From: a virus
IMG/VR virus record: IMGVR_UViG_3300025767_000058
Span: 1-37,292 of that record
DNA length: 37,292 nucleotides
Direction: 5' to 3' (one strand)
Shown: positions 1 through 7,850 of the stretch, piece by piece
Numbering within the stretch: position 1 is the first letter of the stretch
Layout of the letters: each line of letters starts with the position of its first letter
Translations under genes and position numbers: made by a program
Notes under the pieces: generated by a model
The model's input: only the letters and a program-made list of their open reading frames with translations
What the model was told of the DNA's origin: nothing
Database searches by the model: none

Positions 1-2
1 AA

Positions 3-524
3 CAAAATGGACATCCAGTAGTAATCCTATTAGTAAAGGCTAAGAATAAGAAAAAAGAGGATGCATTTAAAAGACCTTATGATGAGGAGACTCAAGTAGC
101 AATGATTAACTCTTTAAAATCTAAATATCCAATTGAAGAAGTTTTTGTAATTCCAACTGGAGGTATTGACACCATGTTTAATGCAATGAGACCAAAATAC
201 GAACCAGTACTTTGGGGAACTGGAAGTGATAGAATGAAAACATATGGATTCCAGGTAAATAAAGATACTTATAGAGAAGATCTTGGAGTAAGACCTGATT
301 TTGGACTCTATGAAATACCAAGAACTGGTAAGAATATATCAGCGACACAGGTAAGAAATGCAATGTTAGATGGTGATGAGGCGCTATTTAAGAAGCTTAC
401 TCCAAAGCCAATACATAATATGTATGGAGAGTTAAAGACTAAACTAGAGGATTCTATGGGAGTTCTTGCTGAGTCTGAAGAAGTTGAATTCTTAACATTT
501 AATAACTTTATAAAAAATATATAG
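3..524 (+). CDS. Nucleotidyltransferase (NMN adenylyltransferase-like), 5' end outside window
   Basis: The frame is open to the left edge, so the gene begins upstream and the first visible ATG (102) is not the real start. Visible pieces fit the HxGH-type nucleotidyltransferase superfamily: residues NGH near the window start lie where the N-terminal HxGH region would end, followed by a GSDR segment and the C-terminal ISATQVR motif (ISxTxxR, the nucleotide-binding signature). The family transfers NMP groups and includes NMN adenylyltransferases of NAD salvage. Substrate cannot be told without the N-terminus. The C-terminus is odd: it ends in FLTFNNFIKNI, which copies the tag found at the N-terminus of the next protein (KTFNNF). 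The next gene starts 9 nt after the stop. Confidence 0.7.
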   Translation, partial: QNGHPVVILLVKAKNKKKEDAFKRPYDEETQVAMINSLKSKYPIEEVFVIPTGGIDTMFNAMRPKYEPVLWGTGSDRMKTYGFQVNKDTYREDLGVRPDFGLYEIPRTGKNISATQVRNAMLDGDEALFKKLTPKPIHNMYGELKTKLEDSMGVLAESEEVEFLTFNNFIKNI

Positions 525-533
525 AAATATAAT

Positions 534-935
534 ATGAAAAACTTAAAAACATTTAATAACTTTAGAGAAAAGTTAAACGAATCTATTCCGTTTGGATCTT
601 ATTTCTATAATGATAGAACTTCATTTGGTGAACATGCTGATAATCTTCCTGAGAAAGGCGAAACTAAATACTTAGTATTTGCTCATAATAGTGCAGATCT
701 TAATGGTCAAACTGTTAGATTAGAAGGTGAAGCTAGATTTGGATCTACAACTTCAAAAAGATATATTGGTATTTTTGACGATGAAGCATATGCAATGGCT
801 GCATATAACACTTCTGTAAGAAAGCCAGAAGGAACGTTTGTTTCTTTCTCAATGGGAACTCTTACTGCAAAGTCTAAGTTTTCATTTCAATATGAGGAAA
901 CACGTGGTAATTTAGCAAAAATTAAAATAAAATAA
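534..935 (+). CDS. Unknown small protein with capsid-targeting-like N-terminus
   Basis: 133 aa, function not recognised. The N-terminus MKNLKTFNNFREKLNE then SIP resembles the T4 internal-protein leader MKTYQEFIAE, which targets proteins into the prohead core and is cut by gp21 after a hydrophobic-x-Glu site. Here the matching site would be LNE, leaving a mature protein of about 117 aa. The rest looks like a compact beta-rich domain (GQTVRLEGEARFGS and similar). It is co-directional with similar tagged genes on its 3' side and separated from the next gene by 2 nt. It is a candidate internal head protein. That role is inferred from the tag only. Confidence 0.75.
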   Translation: MKNLKTFNNFREKLNESIPFGSYFYNDRTSFGEHADNLPEKGETKYLVFAHNSADLNGQTVRLEGEARFGSTTSKRYIGIFDDEAYAMAAYNTSVRKPEGTFVSFSMGTLTAKSKFSFQYEETRGNLAKIKIK

Positions 936-937
936 AT

Positions 938-2845
938 ATGGAAACATTTAACGAATTCTTAGGTGAAGGTAAAAAACTAACACTTAAACGAAAATATACT
1001 GAAAGCCACCCGGCAAGAACTGTTGGTAAAACAGCCAGTGTACGAAACTCAGTTATTGAGGCTATTAAGGATGGTGTAATTACTAAAGAAGAATTTACTA
1101 AAATTATTTCTGAACTTTCTGGAGATCACAAGCAATGGAAATCTAGAAATAAAAAATATTTTAATGTATCTGAAGATGGCGTATCTCTTTCAAGATGGGG
1201 TATTAAAATTCTTGGTGAATTAAATAAATCTTCTAAGTCTAGAAAACTTAACGAAGCTAAGGGAGACTTAGAAGTAGGAGATAGTGGTGTAGATTACAAT
1301 GACAATGTTGTAGAGATAATCGCTATTGATAGATTTGCTAAGGTTGCTAAAATGTTTAAGAAAGAAATGAAAGCTGATGCTGAAGAATATGGTTTTGAAG
1401 AATTAATGGTAAATACAGATTATTATCTTACTAAAAATATTGAATCACCTGAAGGTAATGTAGGTGACTTTGCAATTTATCCAGTAAGATATGATATGGC
1501 TAATTACTGGGGATTAGATCCACTAGACGAATCAGTAGTTACTGAAAACTATGAAGTTATCTATAGTGACGGTGTTTCCGGATTAAAGAAATTTAAAAGC
1601 GAGAAGCAAGCACTAGACTTTATGTACAAAACTATTGATTCTAATAAAAAACTAAGAGATATTGCAGTTTACAAACCAGGAATGCATTCAACTACTCAAA
1701 CTGAATTAGTTGTTAAATTCTGGGGAGACGGATCTTACCTAGATAATGTTTCTAAAAAAGATAAGGATTTAGCTGCTAAAAAATTACAAGAAAATACAAA
1801 CATGGAAAATATATTTTTATATGAATCTTTTGCAGATTTTACTGCATCTAATGGAATTTTAAATGAAAAAATTTCTAGTGCAATCCTATCTAATATTCTA
1901 CAGAGTGGTAGAGAAGGTAAATTTGCAAGAAAAAACTTAGCTGATTTAGCAGGTGGATTTTACCAGGCGACTAAAGTTGCATTAGATAAAATTCAAGATG
2001 AAGACTTTATTGTAAGTAATGAACCACAAAAGGCATTTAAAAACCACGGTGGCTCTTCAAATATTATTTTCTTTATTTCAGATAATGAAAAAGAGAATCC
2101 ATATACACCATCCGACGCTTCATACTCAGCGATGAAGATGGTACCGGGCGGTGGTACTTTATTAGCGGCAATGTCCGGTGATAGAAATTTTTACTCAAAT
2201 GATTGGTCTAGATATTCTAAGAATAGAACTTGGAGAAAAGATGGTAAAAAAGGTTCTGCTGATCAAATTGGCGTAAATAAGAAATATAGAGGCTGGGATG
2301 CTTCTGGTTTAAGTAATGGTAAAAGAATTGCAGAAGTTTCTGATAGAGTTATTATTGTAAATTTAGACCTAATTAGACAAAAGTATTCTACGGAACAATT
2401 AAGAAGTGCAAGAGCAGCTGCTAAATCTGGTGCAATTGCGTTTAAATCAGATGAAGATTTTAAAACTGAGAATAAGAATAGGTACAATCAAATATTAGCA
2501 ACTAAGGCTGCATCATTACCAATTGATAAAATGGTTGCAGATGCTATTGACCAATTAGCAAATCAAATTAAAGAAGGTTTAGCTAAAGGTGATAAGACTA
2601 GATATGACGAAATTAAAATTGGCGAAAATTCAAAAGGTAGAGAAGCTAAATTAAGAGATGCTTCTAATCATATGTCAAATATTCTAGATAATTATTCAAG
2701 GTATTGTGATTATATTAGACAAGGTGAAGAATCTGAAGAAAGATACGGACAAGCTGAATCTTATTACGAAAGAGAATCTAAAAACTACGCTAAAACAATT
2801 AAAGATCAAATATCTAAAATTAAAAGCTTCGATTACGCTTGGTAA
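938..2845 (+). CDS. Unknown composite protein, two tagged modules in one frame
   Basis: 635 aa, no family recognised with confidence. It starts METFNEFLGE then GKK, a short capsid-targeting-like leader with an LGE cleavage-type site. A second such leader lies inside the frame: Met289 (nt 1802), MENIFLYESFADF and then ILNE, preceded by an A-rich stretch like the leaders of independent genes here. The first module (1-288) is Lys/Glu-rich. The second (289-635) holds a conserved-looking core with IIFFISDNEKENPYT, a Gly-rich VPGGGTLLA segment, SDRVIIVNLDLIRQKYS and a helical Lys/Glu-rich C-terminus. It may give a full-length product plus a shorter one from 1802. It sits in a cluster of tagged genes, so packaging in the head is inferred. 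Confidence 0.8.
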   Translation: METFNEFLGEGKKLTLKRKYTESHPARTVGKTASVRNSVIEAIKDGVITKEEFTKIISELSGDHKQWKSRNKKYFNVSEDGVSLSRWGIKILGELNKSSKSRKLNEAKGDLEVGDSGVDYNDNVVEIIAIDRFAKVAKMFKKEMKADAEEYGFEELMVNTDYYLTKNIESPEGNVGDFAIYPVRYDMANYWGLDPLDESVVTENYEVIYSDGVSGLKKFKSEKQALDFMYKTIDSNKKLRDIAVYKPGMHSTTQTELVVKFWGDGSYLDNVSKKDKDLAAKKLQENTNMENIFLYESFADFTASNGILNEKISSAILSNILQSGREGKFARKNLADLAGGFYQATKVALDKIQDEDFIVSNEPQKAFKNHGGSSNIIFFISDNEKENPYTPSDASYSAMKMVPGGGTLLAAMSGDRNFYSNDWSRYSKNRTWRKDGKKGSADQIGVNKKYRGWDASGLSNGKRIAEVSDRVIIVNLDLIRQKYSTEQLRSARAAAKSGAIAFKSDEDFKTENKNRYNQILATKAASLPIDKMVADAIDQLANQIKEGLAKGDKTRYDEIKIGENSKGREAKLRDASNHMSNILDNYSRYCDYIRQGEESEERYGQAESYYERESKNYAKTIKDQISKIKSFDYAW

Positions 2846-2864
2846 TAAATGTAATTAAATTATT

Positions 2865-3557
2865 ATGAGAAGGGTACACTTATTTGAAAAGTTTATGCTT
2901 GAGGCTGCCGGTGATAATAAACTTACCACTACGCAATCTAAAAAGATAGCGGCATGGAAAGATTCAGCTGATAGAATTTGGTATGGTGATACTTATAGAT
3001 GGTTATGGAAGAACGCTTCTAAAATCATGAAAGCAAAATCAGTAGATGATATACTAAAACTAAAGGTTGGTAACTTTAAACCTGAACTTATAATTTCAAG
3101 AGCATGGATTCGTGAATTAGGACCAGGCCCTGAATCGTATGATGATCTTGTAAAAATGCTAAAGGGTGTAGATACTTCTGACATGGGAGATTCCGGTTTA
3201 GGAAAGGAATTTGATGTTATTATTGGTGAATACCCAGGAAGATCTTCTAGGCAATTATGTGGTACCGCATTTGTAAAGCTTGCATATGATGGTAAAAAAG
3301 ATAAATTATCTATAGTAAACTTTGGTGTAAAGAGTGGTTTCACATGTGAAATAAATATAAAAACACCACGTACAAATAAAGATGAATTACCTGGGTTCAG
3401 AATGATGGATGGTAATAAATTAAAAAGTAAAGCAGACGTAGAGCGTCAAAACCGTTCAGAATGGTATTGGGGCATATCTACAGAACAATCGTGGGAAGAA
3501 ATTGAAGCTAAATTAATAGGCTTTTTTACAGACCCAGATTCTAATAATTTTAAATAA
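2865..3557 (+). CDS. Unknown protein with capsid-targeting-like N-terminus
   Basis: 230 aa, not recognised. The first residues, MRRVHLFEKFMLE then AAGD, match the layout of T4 internal-protein leaders: a short basic/hydrophobic helix with a Phe-x-x-Phe spacing and a Glu-Ala junction. The remainder is a soluble mixed alpha/beta domain with several Trp residues at the start (WKDSADRIWYGDTYRWLW) and a W-rich segment near the end (SEWYWGISTEQSWEEIE). No catalytic motif is evident. It lies 19 nt after the previous stop and 12 nt before the next gene, so it is probably in one transcript with them. A packaged or injected protein is the leading guess, with no direct proof. Confidence 0.75.
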   Translation: MRRVHLFEKFMLEAAGDNKLTTTQSKKIAAWKDSADRIWYGDTYRWLWKNASKIMKAKSVDDILKLKVGNFKPELIISRAWIRELGPGPESYDDLVKMLKGVDTSDMGDSGLGKEFDVIIGEYPGRSSRQLCGTAFVKLAYDGKKDKLSIVNFGVKSGFTCEINIKTPRTNKDELPGFRMMDGNKLKSKADVERQNRSEWYWGISTEQSWEEIEAKLIGFFTDPDSNNFK

Positions 3558-3569
3558 AATAAAACTAAA

Positions 3570-4391
3570 ATGGCTAAAATATTTTACGTAACAGAAAACA
3601 CTCCAGACTATGCGCAGTGTCATTTTTTTAAAACAGAAAAAGAGGCTCTAGAATATGGAATCTCACAATTACCTCAATTCGACATGTTCGACGAACCAAT
3701 GAATGATGAAGAGGCTGACGGCGAAGAATGGTATCAAGGAGATTCTCTAGACTTTAAAAAAGGAATCTTATTTTCACAAGAAGAAGGTGATGTTTATGTA
3801 CAAGCAATGGAAGATGCTGAAGCAAGAGAGTATGTTGAAGAAGAAGGGGAATATAGTGCTGCTATATTCTTTGATGGATTCTCAAGAGGCATGTATGGTT
3901 ACTTAGGTAGAGGTACTACCGGTAAAGGTATTAAATGGGATTGGGACGGAGAAGATATCAATGAAAATATAACTCCAGCTGTAATTGGCGGAATGGGACC
4001 AGTTGTATTACCAATGGATGGTGGCGTAGGTTCTGGTGATGTTCCAGCAGGTAGAGGTGACGCAGAAGAAGAGTATAAGAAAAAGAAAAGAATGAAGCAT
4101 TTAAAATCATTTGAGGCTTTTAATTTTGATTATGATGGTATTGATATTAAAAATCCTTTTACTGACGAAACAGCAAGACAGGATGTAGATCCTAATAGTT
4201 ACTATGGAAAGGACTATGCAAAATCCGATATTAAGAAAATAGTGGATGCATCAGAATTGTTTGTTTCTAAATATACAGAGTGGAGAGATATGCAGCCTTT
4301 AGATGCTGATGAAGATCTTCATGCAGATTTTGGTGAACATGTTGGTAAATCTTTAGATGAATTAATAAAGACAATTAAAAAGTTTGGATAA
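3570..4391 (+). CDS. Unknown composite acidic protein with internal tagged start
   Basis: 273 aa, not recognised. The N-terminal part (1-174) is very acidic (many E/D between residues 35 and 110). It contains a Gly-rich linker, IGGMGPVVLPMDGG, and ends in a Lys run (EEEYKKKKR). Met175 (nt 4092) then opens MKHLKSFEAFNF, the same tag as the N-termini of neighbouring genes. A purine-rich stretch AAGAAAAAGAAAAGA precedes this Met and could serve for initiation. The C-terminal module (175-273) is a small acidic helical protein. The frame could be a fusion of two genes or two nested products. A strong terminator follows the stop, closing this gene cluster. Confidence 0.75.
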   Translation: MAKIFYVTENTPDYAQCHFFKTEKEALEYGISQLPQFDMFDEPMNDEEADGEEWYQGDSLDFKKGILFSQEEGDVYVQAMEDAEAREYVEEEGEYSAAIFFDGFSRGMYGYLGRGTTGKGIKWDWDGEDINENITPAVIGGMGPVVLPMDGGVGSGDVPAGRGDAEEEYKKKKRMKHLKSFEAFNFDYDGIDIKNPFTDETARQDVDPNSYYGKDYAKSDIKKIVDASELFVSKYTEWRDMQPLDADEDLHADFGEHVGKSLDELIKTIKKFG

Positions 4392-4393
4392 TT

Positions 4394-4471
4394 GTTAATA
4401 ACTTTAACAAAATAATTGGCCTGAGATTTTTTAGTCTCAGGCTTTTTTATTATATTAGTACTGTAATTAAA
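4394..4471 (+). repeat. Direct repeat copy 1 (terminator plus promoter-like element)
   Basis: This copy and the one at 4616-4694 share GTTAATAACTTT, CAAAATAATTG and a long identical 3' block, CTTTTTTATTATATTAG followed by TACTGTAATTAAA. The middle differs: this copy carries a perfect hairpin. Each copy begins at or just after the stop of one gene and ends just before the ATG of the next, so each looks like a portable intergenic unit ending one transcript and starting another. Confidence 0.8.
4419..4448 (+). terminator. Intrinsic terminator after the tagged-gene cluster
   Basis: Stem GCCTGAGA paired with TCTCAGGC around an 8-nt T-rich loop, then six T. It lies 28 nt after the stop of the gene ending at 4391 and immediately upstream of the promoter-like block TATTATATTAG. 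Confidence 0.8.
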
Positions 4472-4482
4472 GCACAAATACA

Positions 4483-4620
4483 ATGGACAAGAATAAAAAA
4501 CTAGAAAAAACACAGTTTACCATACAAGAGATATGGCAAGCAATGCGTGGTAATGTCCATAAGAGTAAAAAGCAATACACACGAAAAGATAAGCATAAAG
4601 GTAAAAATAAAGAATGTTAA
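4483..4620 (+). CDS. Small basic protein, 45 aa
   Basis: The frame ATG (4483) to TAA (4620) encodes 45 aa: MDKNKKLEKTQFTIQEIW, then a Lys/Arg/His-rich tail (KSKKQYTRKDKHKGKNKEC). It is strongly basic, so nucleic-acid or polymerase binding is possible, but no family is recognised. It is bracketed exactly by two copies of a regulatory repeat and its stop codon lies inside the second copy. This gives it a dedicated promoter-like block and supports it being a real gene. Small basic early proteins that remodel host machinery are common in T4-like phages; the role here is a guess. Confidence 0.6.
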   Translation: MDKNKKLEKTQFTIQEIWQAMRGNVHKSKKQYTRKDKHKGKNKEC

Positions 4621-4694
4621 TAACTTTTAGCAAAATAATTGCCAAAAAGTTTTTTTATGTCAATCTTTTTTATTATATTAGTACTGTAATTAAA
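4616..4694 (+). repeat. Direct repeat copy 2
   Basis: Second copy of the element at 4394-4471. It keeps the GTTAATAACTTT start, CAAAATAATTG and the 3' block with TATTATATTAG and TACTGTAATTAAA. The GC hairpin of copy 1 is replaced by an A/T-rich segment (GCCAAAAAGTTTTTTTATG), so it probably starts transcription but terminates poorly. Confidence 0.8.
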
Positions 4695-4719
4695 CATCAA
4701 CACTTAAACAACACAAATT

Positions 4720-5037
4720 ATGAAAAGTAAAGTTATTATCAATTGTCAATACAAAGAGAACTATGGAGCCCATGATTGGGATGGAAAGGGCCAATGTCCA
4801 CAGCATTGGAAAATGAAAGGTGGCTTTCAATTCTCAGTTGAGATGGATGCTGATTTTCTTCTTTATGAAGAGGAAAGTTGCGTTGCAGTCTTTAATCAAA
4901 TGCTAGAGACAGAGTCTAATGACTACGAAGCATTCGAATATATAGATCATGAGATACAATGGTCAGAGCCAACTAAGTTAGATTCCGATAAATTTCTTAA
5001 ATTACTTCAAAAGGAATCAGCGAAAAAGTTCGCATAA
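4720..5037 (+). CDS. Unknown 105-aa protein
   Basis: Not recognised. The N-terminus holds a conserved-looking cluster, CQYKENYGAHDWDGKGQC then PQHWKMKGG, with two Cys, two His and three Trp that could bind metal. The rest is acidic (EEESCVAVFNQMLETE). It follows copy 2 of the promoter-like repeat after a 25-nt leader, so it is probably transcribed with the early genes. The spacing to the next gene is 48 nt with an A-rich leader. The start at 4720 is the only reasonable ATG. Confidence 0.75.
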   Translation: MKSKVIINCQYKENYGAHDWDGKGQCPQHWKMKGGFQFSVEMDADFLLYEEESCVAVFNQMLETESNDYEAFEYIDHEIQWSEPTKLDSDKFLKLLQKESAKKFA

Positions 5038-5085
5038 TCTTGAAACAATTAACAAACTATTCACTATAAATTAAAAATAAATTAT

Positions 5086-6219
5086 ATGCCAACAGTAACA
5101 ACATTATCTAATTCAGTAATTGAAAGCCGTAAAGCGGAAACTTTAAACTCACAAGCAATTCGTAAAACTATTGCAGTTAGAGAGATTACTCTTGTTAACG
5201 ATACAACTATTGAAATCCAAGGTAAACGCCTAGAGATTACTAAAGATGCATTTAAGGGTCTAATTAAACTAATTGGAATGAGCCAAACATTTGCTAAAAA
5301 GTTTGATACTCTTTTCTCTCCTGAAGCTAAAGCATCGTTTGTTAATCAAATGAAAAACGCAATGGCATCTCAATTAAACGAGATTACATTGATCGTATCA
5401 CCTACTACTAAAAAAGTATTGGGTTTTTCAAAAACAGCAACCGGACTTATTAGTCACTCTCGCTTTATGAATCTTGCAGATCAAATTATCGATCAACACG
5501 GATTTGAAGTTACAAATTGGGGTGTAGATGCTAATAAAGGCCTTGTAACTATTAATGCTTATAATCCTAAGGCTGAATTTGGAGTTGCAGACGAAGTATT
5601 TAAGGCTGGTCTAACATTAACAAATAGCCCAAGCAATGGTATTCAAGTAATGCCTTATATTAATCGACTATGGTGTTCAAATGGACTTTCTACTCCAATG
5701 GCACAAGAATCTTATACTCTTAATAATTTAAGTAAAGATTCAATGGAGAAGTTTTTCCAACATATGTCTGATTTACGTAAGACTGGGTTTGTTCCTACTG
5801 AGTTTGCAAACACTGTAAATAATGCAATGAAAACTCCAGCATCTTTATACGAAATGCAAAGAGCTCATAATACAATTAAACGTCACGTTGGAGATGCTGC
5901 TGATAATTGGATCCCACTTGCTGAAAATCGCTCAGCATATATTAAGAACAATCAAAATCCTGCAGAATTCACAACAGATGAATTAAAGAATGCACATACA
6001 AACCAATCAATTTGGTCGCTTGTAAACGGAATGACTCACGTGGCAACACATGCCCCAGAACAACTTGCGTTTGCAATGACTGACAAAGACTCTACTGAAC
6101 TAATGATTAAGTCTGGTAATATGTTGGGTAAATCTTGGAACCTTGGAAATCAAGTTCCAAACCCATTCAAAACAAACCAACTAGATCCTAGAGCACAAGT
6201 TGGAGCCTTATTGAATTAA
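5086..6219 (+). CDS. Unknown 377-aa early-type protein (possibly DUF932-like)
   Basis: A long soluble protein. A central segment, PYINRLWCSNGLSTPM (about residues 192-207), resembles the conserved core of DUF932 phage/plasmid proteins, where residues around a CxNG or RNS motif are typical. The match is from memory and weak. The N-terminal part contains a short beta-rich stretch (LVNDTTIEIQGKRLEITKD) and the C-terminus ends in a Pro/Asn-rich tail. The gene is monocistronic or last in its unit: a strong intrinsic terminator follows 25 nt after the stop. Codon use is like its neighbours. Role unknown. Confidence 0.75.
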   Translation: MPTVTTLSNSVIESRKAETLNSQAIRKTIAVREITLVNDTTIEIQGKRLEITKDAFKGLIKLIGMSQTFAKKFDTLFSPEAKASFVNQMKNAMASQLNEITLIVSPTTKKVLGFSKTATGLISHSRFMNLADQIIDQHGFEVTNWGVDANKGLVTINAYNPKAEFGVADEVFKAGLTLTNSPSNGIQVMPYINRLWCSNGLSTPMAQESYTLNNLSKDSMEKFFQHMSDLRKTGFVPTEFANTVNNAMKTPASLYEMQRAHNTIKRHVGDAADNWIPLAENRSAYIKNNQNPAEFTTDELKNAHTNQSIWSLVNGMTHVATHAPEQLAFAMTDKDSTELMIKSGNMLGKSWNLGNQVPNPFKTNQLDPRAQVGALLN

Positions 6220-6243
6220 GATCTGAAACTCTACTTCCCTAAG

Positions 6244-6270
6244 GGCCAGTCGAAAGACTGGCCTTTTTTT
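6244..6270 (+). terminator. Intrinsic terminator
   Basis: Perfect 8-bp stem GGCCAGTC / GACTGGCC with a GAAA tetraloop and seven T. It is 25 nt after the stop at 6219 and precedes a new promoter-like site. Confidence 0.92.
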
Positions 6271-6282
6271 ATACATAAATAT

Positions 6283-6311
6283 CTAAACAATCTAGCCTTT
6301 TTACATATAAT
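6283..6311 (+). promoter_or_regulatory. Candidate early/middle promoter
   Basis: Between the terminator and the gene at 6327 lies CTAAACAATCTAG, then a spacer, then ACATATAATA with TATAAT at 6306-6311. The same two blocks (AAAC-TAATCTAG and ACATATAATA) occur upstream of the sliding clamp gene at 15459-15488. The position after a terminator and the shared sequence support a promoter. The recognising polymerase is unknown. Confidence 0.45.
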
Positions 6312-6326
6312 ACTAAAGTAAATCAC

Positions 6327-6638
6327 ATGAATATATTAAACGAAGCAGATAAGATTATTAATCATCGATCAGAAGAAAAAGAACGCATGTACGGCCCTTT
6401 TGAAGAGGGTATGCGTCGAGCTGCAATGATTTGTGGCGGAATGACCGGTAAAGAGTTTACTGGAGCTGATATGTACGCAGCATTAGTCGCACTTAAATTA
6501 AGTAGACATTCTTATAATTATAAAGAAGATAACCTTCTTGATGCAGTAGCATATATCGGCGGCCTTGATAACTACATTAAGAAGTATGGTTATGGTGAAA
6601 CTGAAAAACCAATCAATACAACAGATGCAGAACTTTAA
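6327..6638 (+). CDS. DUF6378-like protein
   Basis: 103 aa. The sequence INHRSEEKERMYGPFEEGM, then MYAALVALKLSRHSYNY and KEDNLLDAVAYIGGLDNY, matches the pattern of the small phage family annotated DUF6378 (YGPF, LKLSR, DNxxDxxxY). Similar acidic Glu/Asp positions occur in all-alpha NTP pyrophosphatases, so nucleotide binding is possible but unproven. It is the first gene after a terminator and promoter-like site. Its 3' end overlaps the next gene by 14 nt, indicating coupled translation. Confidence 0.75.
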   Translation: MNILNEADKIINHRSEEKERMYGPFEEGMRRAAMICGGMTGKEFTGADMYAALVALKLSRHSYNYKEDNLLDAVAYIGGLDNYIKKYGYGETEKPINTTDAEL

Positions 6639-7695
6639 ATATTTCACAGAACTAGAACCACATACCGACATTAAGATTGGAATTGCAATTTTAGTTGGTA
6701 AGTTTTCAGATAAGCTAAGCTCTCATAAAAGTGCTTGGCCCTTTATGCTTGCAAACCAATTAAGAAGTGCTGGATATAAAGATGTAACAGTAATAACTAG
6801 CGTTAGTGAAGACTGGACTAAATATGACAGAATCATACTAGATCATGGTATGGAATTTAAAGGCACCTTTAATATTTTCGGCGGCGCTAATGATGACTTG
6901 TATCACCAATTAAATAGATTATTCTGTGGAGTAAGAATGTACAGCATGCACCACGATATGCCAGATATTGGTGAGCTTATAACTAAAAGACTTAAGACTG
7001 GATCTGATCTATTTAAAACTCTAGAAGATAAAATAGAAATGGCTACTAAAATTTGCAGTGACTTTATTCATAGAGTAGATCATATTGAAAAAACAGATAA
7101 ACTTTGTTTTGGTGATAGCCATTCTTTTAGTATGTATACTCCTGGGTATATGGTAAACCGCAATGATGGTCTAACTCTTTTTGGAACCCTAAAACGTGGA
7201 CTCGCAGAGTATGTTTATCCATGGACCACTGAGCTTAGGATCTACCTTGGTAATATCGACATAAGACATCATTTAATGCGACAGTCAGATCCCAGTGCGG
7301 CCCTAACTAAGATGATGGCTCAATATGAGCAAGCGCTTATTGATTCAGGTATAAAAACTATAGAAGTTATACAAGCATTGCCTATTGAGAATGAATCTCG
7401 CAAGCTACCAAAGACTGGTTATTATAAAGGAACACCATTCGCTGGCTCTTGGCAAGAGAGAACTAATCTGGTAAATCTTATGAATGAGATGATAGTTTCA
7501 ATGTGTGATCGTAATGGTTGGTCTACATGGCAACATTCAGATGCATATAATAATGCTCTAGGAGAATTAAGCTTTGATGTTATGGAAAAACCTAAATCAG
7601 TCCACTTAGCTAGAGAATTCTACAGATGGGATTTAATTAACAATGAACCTAATAAAAAATTAGAAGTCGCAACTATTCAAACAGCGCTATTTTAA
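6625..7695 (+). CDS. SGNH/GDSL-hydrolase-like protein
   Basis: The start at ATG 6625 (MQNFKYFTEL) is preferred over an in-frame ATG at 6565, which would overlap the previous gene far more; it gives 356 aa. Residues 163-167 are GDSHS, preceded by CF, as in block I of SGNH/GDSL hydrolases with Ser as the nucleophile. GNID (209-212) may be the Gly/Asn of the later blocks, and VHLAREF near 340 could supply the His. The substrate is unknown. The first 100 residues look like a separate alpha/beta domain (IAILVGKFSDKLSS, VTVITS, DRIILDHG). The protein ends QTALF, a form close to sliding-clamp-binding peptides; the polymerase C-terminal half in this window also ends ALF. Confidence 0.6.
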   Translation: MQNFKYFTELEPHTDIKIGIAILVGKFSDKLSSHKSAWPFMLANQLRSAGYKDVTVITSVSEDWTKYDRIILDHGMEFKGTFNIFGGANDDLYHQLNRLFCGVRMYSMHHDMPDIGELITKRLKTGSDLFKTLEDKIEMATKICSDFIHRVDHIEKTDKLCFGDSHSFSMYTPGYMVNRNDGLTLFGTLKRGLAEYVYPWTTELRIYLGNIDIRHHLMRQSDPSAALTKMMAQYEQALIDSGIKTIEVIQALPIENESRKLPKTGYYKGTPFAGSWQERTNLVNLMNEMIVSMCDRNGWSTWQHSDAYNNALGELSFDVMEKPKSVHLAREFYRWDLINNEPNKKLEVATIQTALF

Positions 7696-7697
7696 AT

Positions 7698-7850
7698 ATG
7701 AAAGCAATAGACTACAGAATTAGAATTACACCGCATAATGCACCAGAGGCAAGCTATATTTTAGAGATAACAACAGCAGATCTTAATTGGTCTATGGATC
7801 AGTATCAAAGAAATAGAGATGCATTAACATGGGAATTAATTAAAGATTAA
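7698..7850 (+). CDS. Small protein, 50 aa
   Basis: ATG 7698 to TAA 7850: MKAIDYRIRITPHNAPEAS, then ILEITTADLNWSMDQYQRN and a short helical end. Not recognised. It starts 2 nt after the previous stop with the usual TAAATATG context, and its stop overlaps the next start in a TAATG arrangement, so it sits neatly in the operon. This packing is the main reason to believe it. Confidence 0.6.
   Translation: MKAIDYRIRITPHNAPEASYILEITTADLNWSMDQYQRNRDALTWELIKD

Noticed and set aside
2993-3343. Minus-strand frames inside tagged genes and others (for example 18462-18857)
   Set aside because: All recognisable genes, promoters and terminators are on the + strand and these frames lie wholly within them.
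4483-4620. Homing endonuclease or toxin-antitoxin identity for the 45-aa gene
   Set aside because: It is too short for an endonuclease and has no partner gene or toxin motif; only its basic character and repeats are supported.
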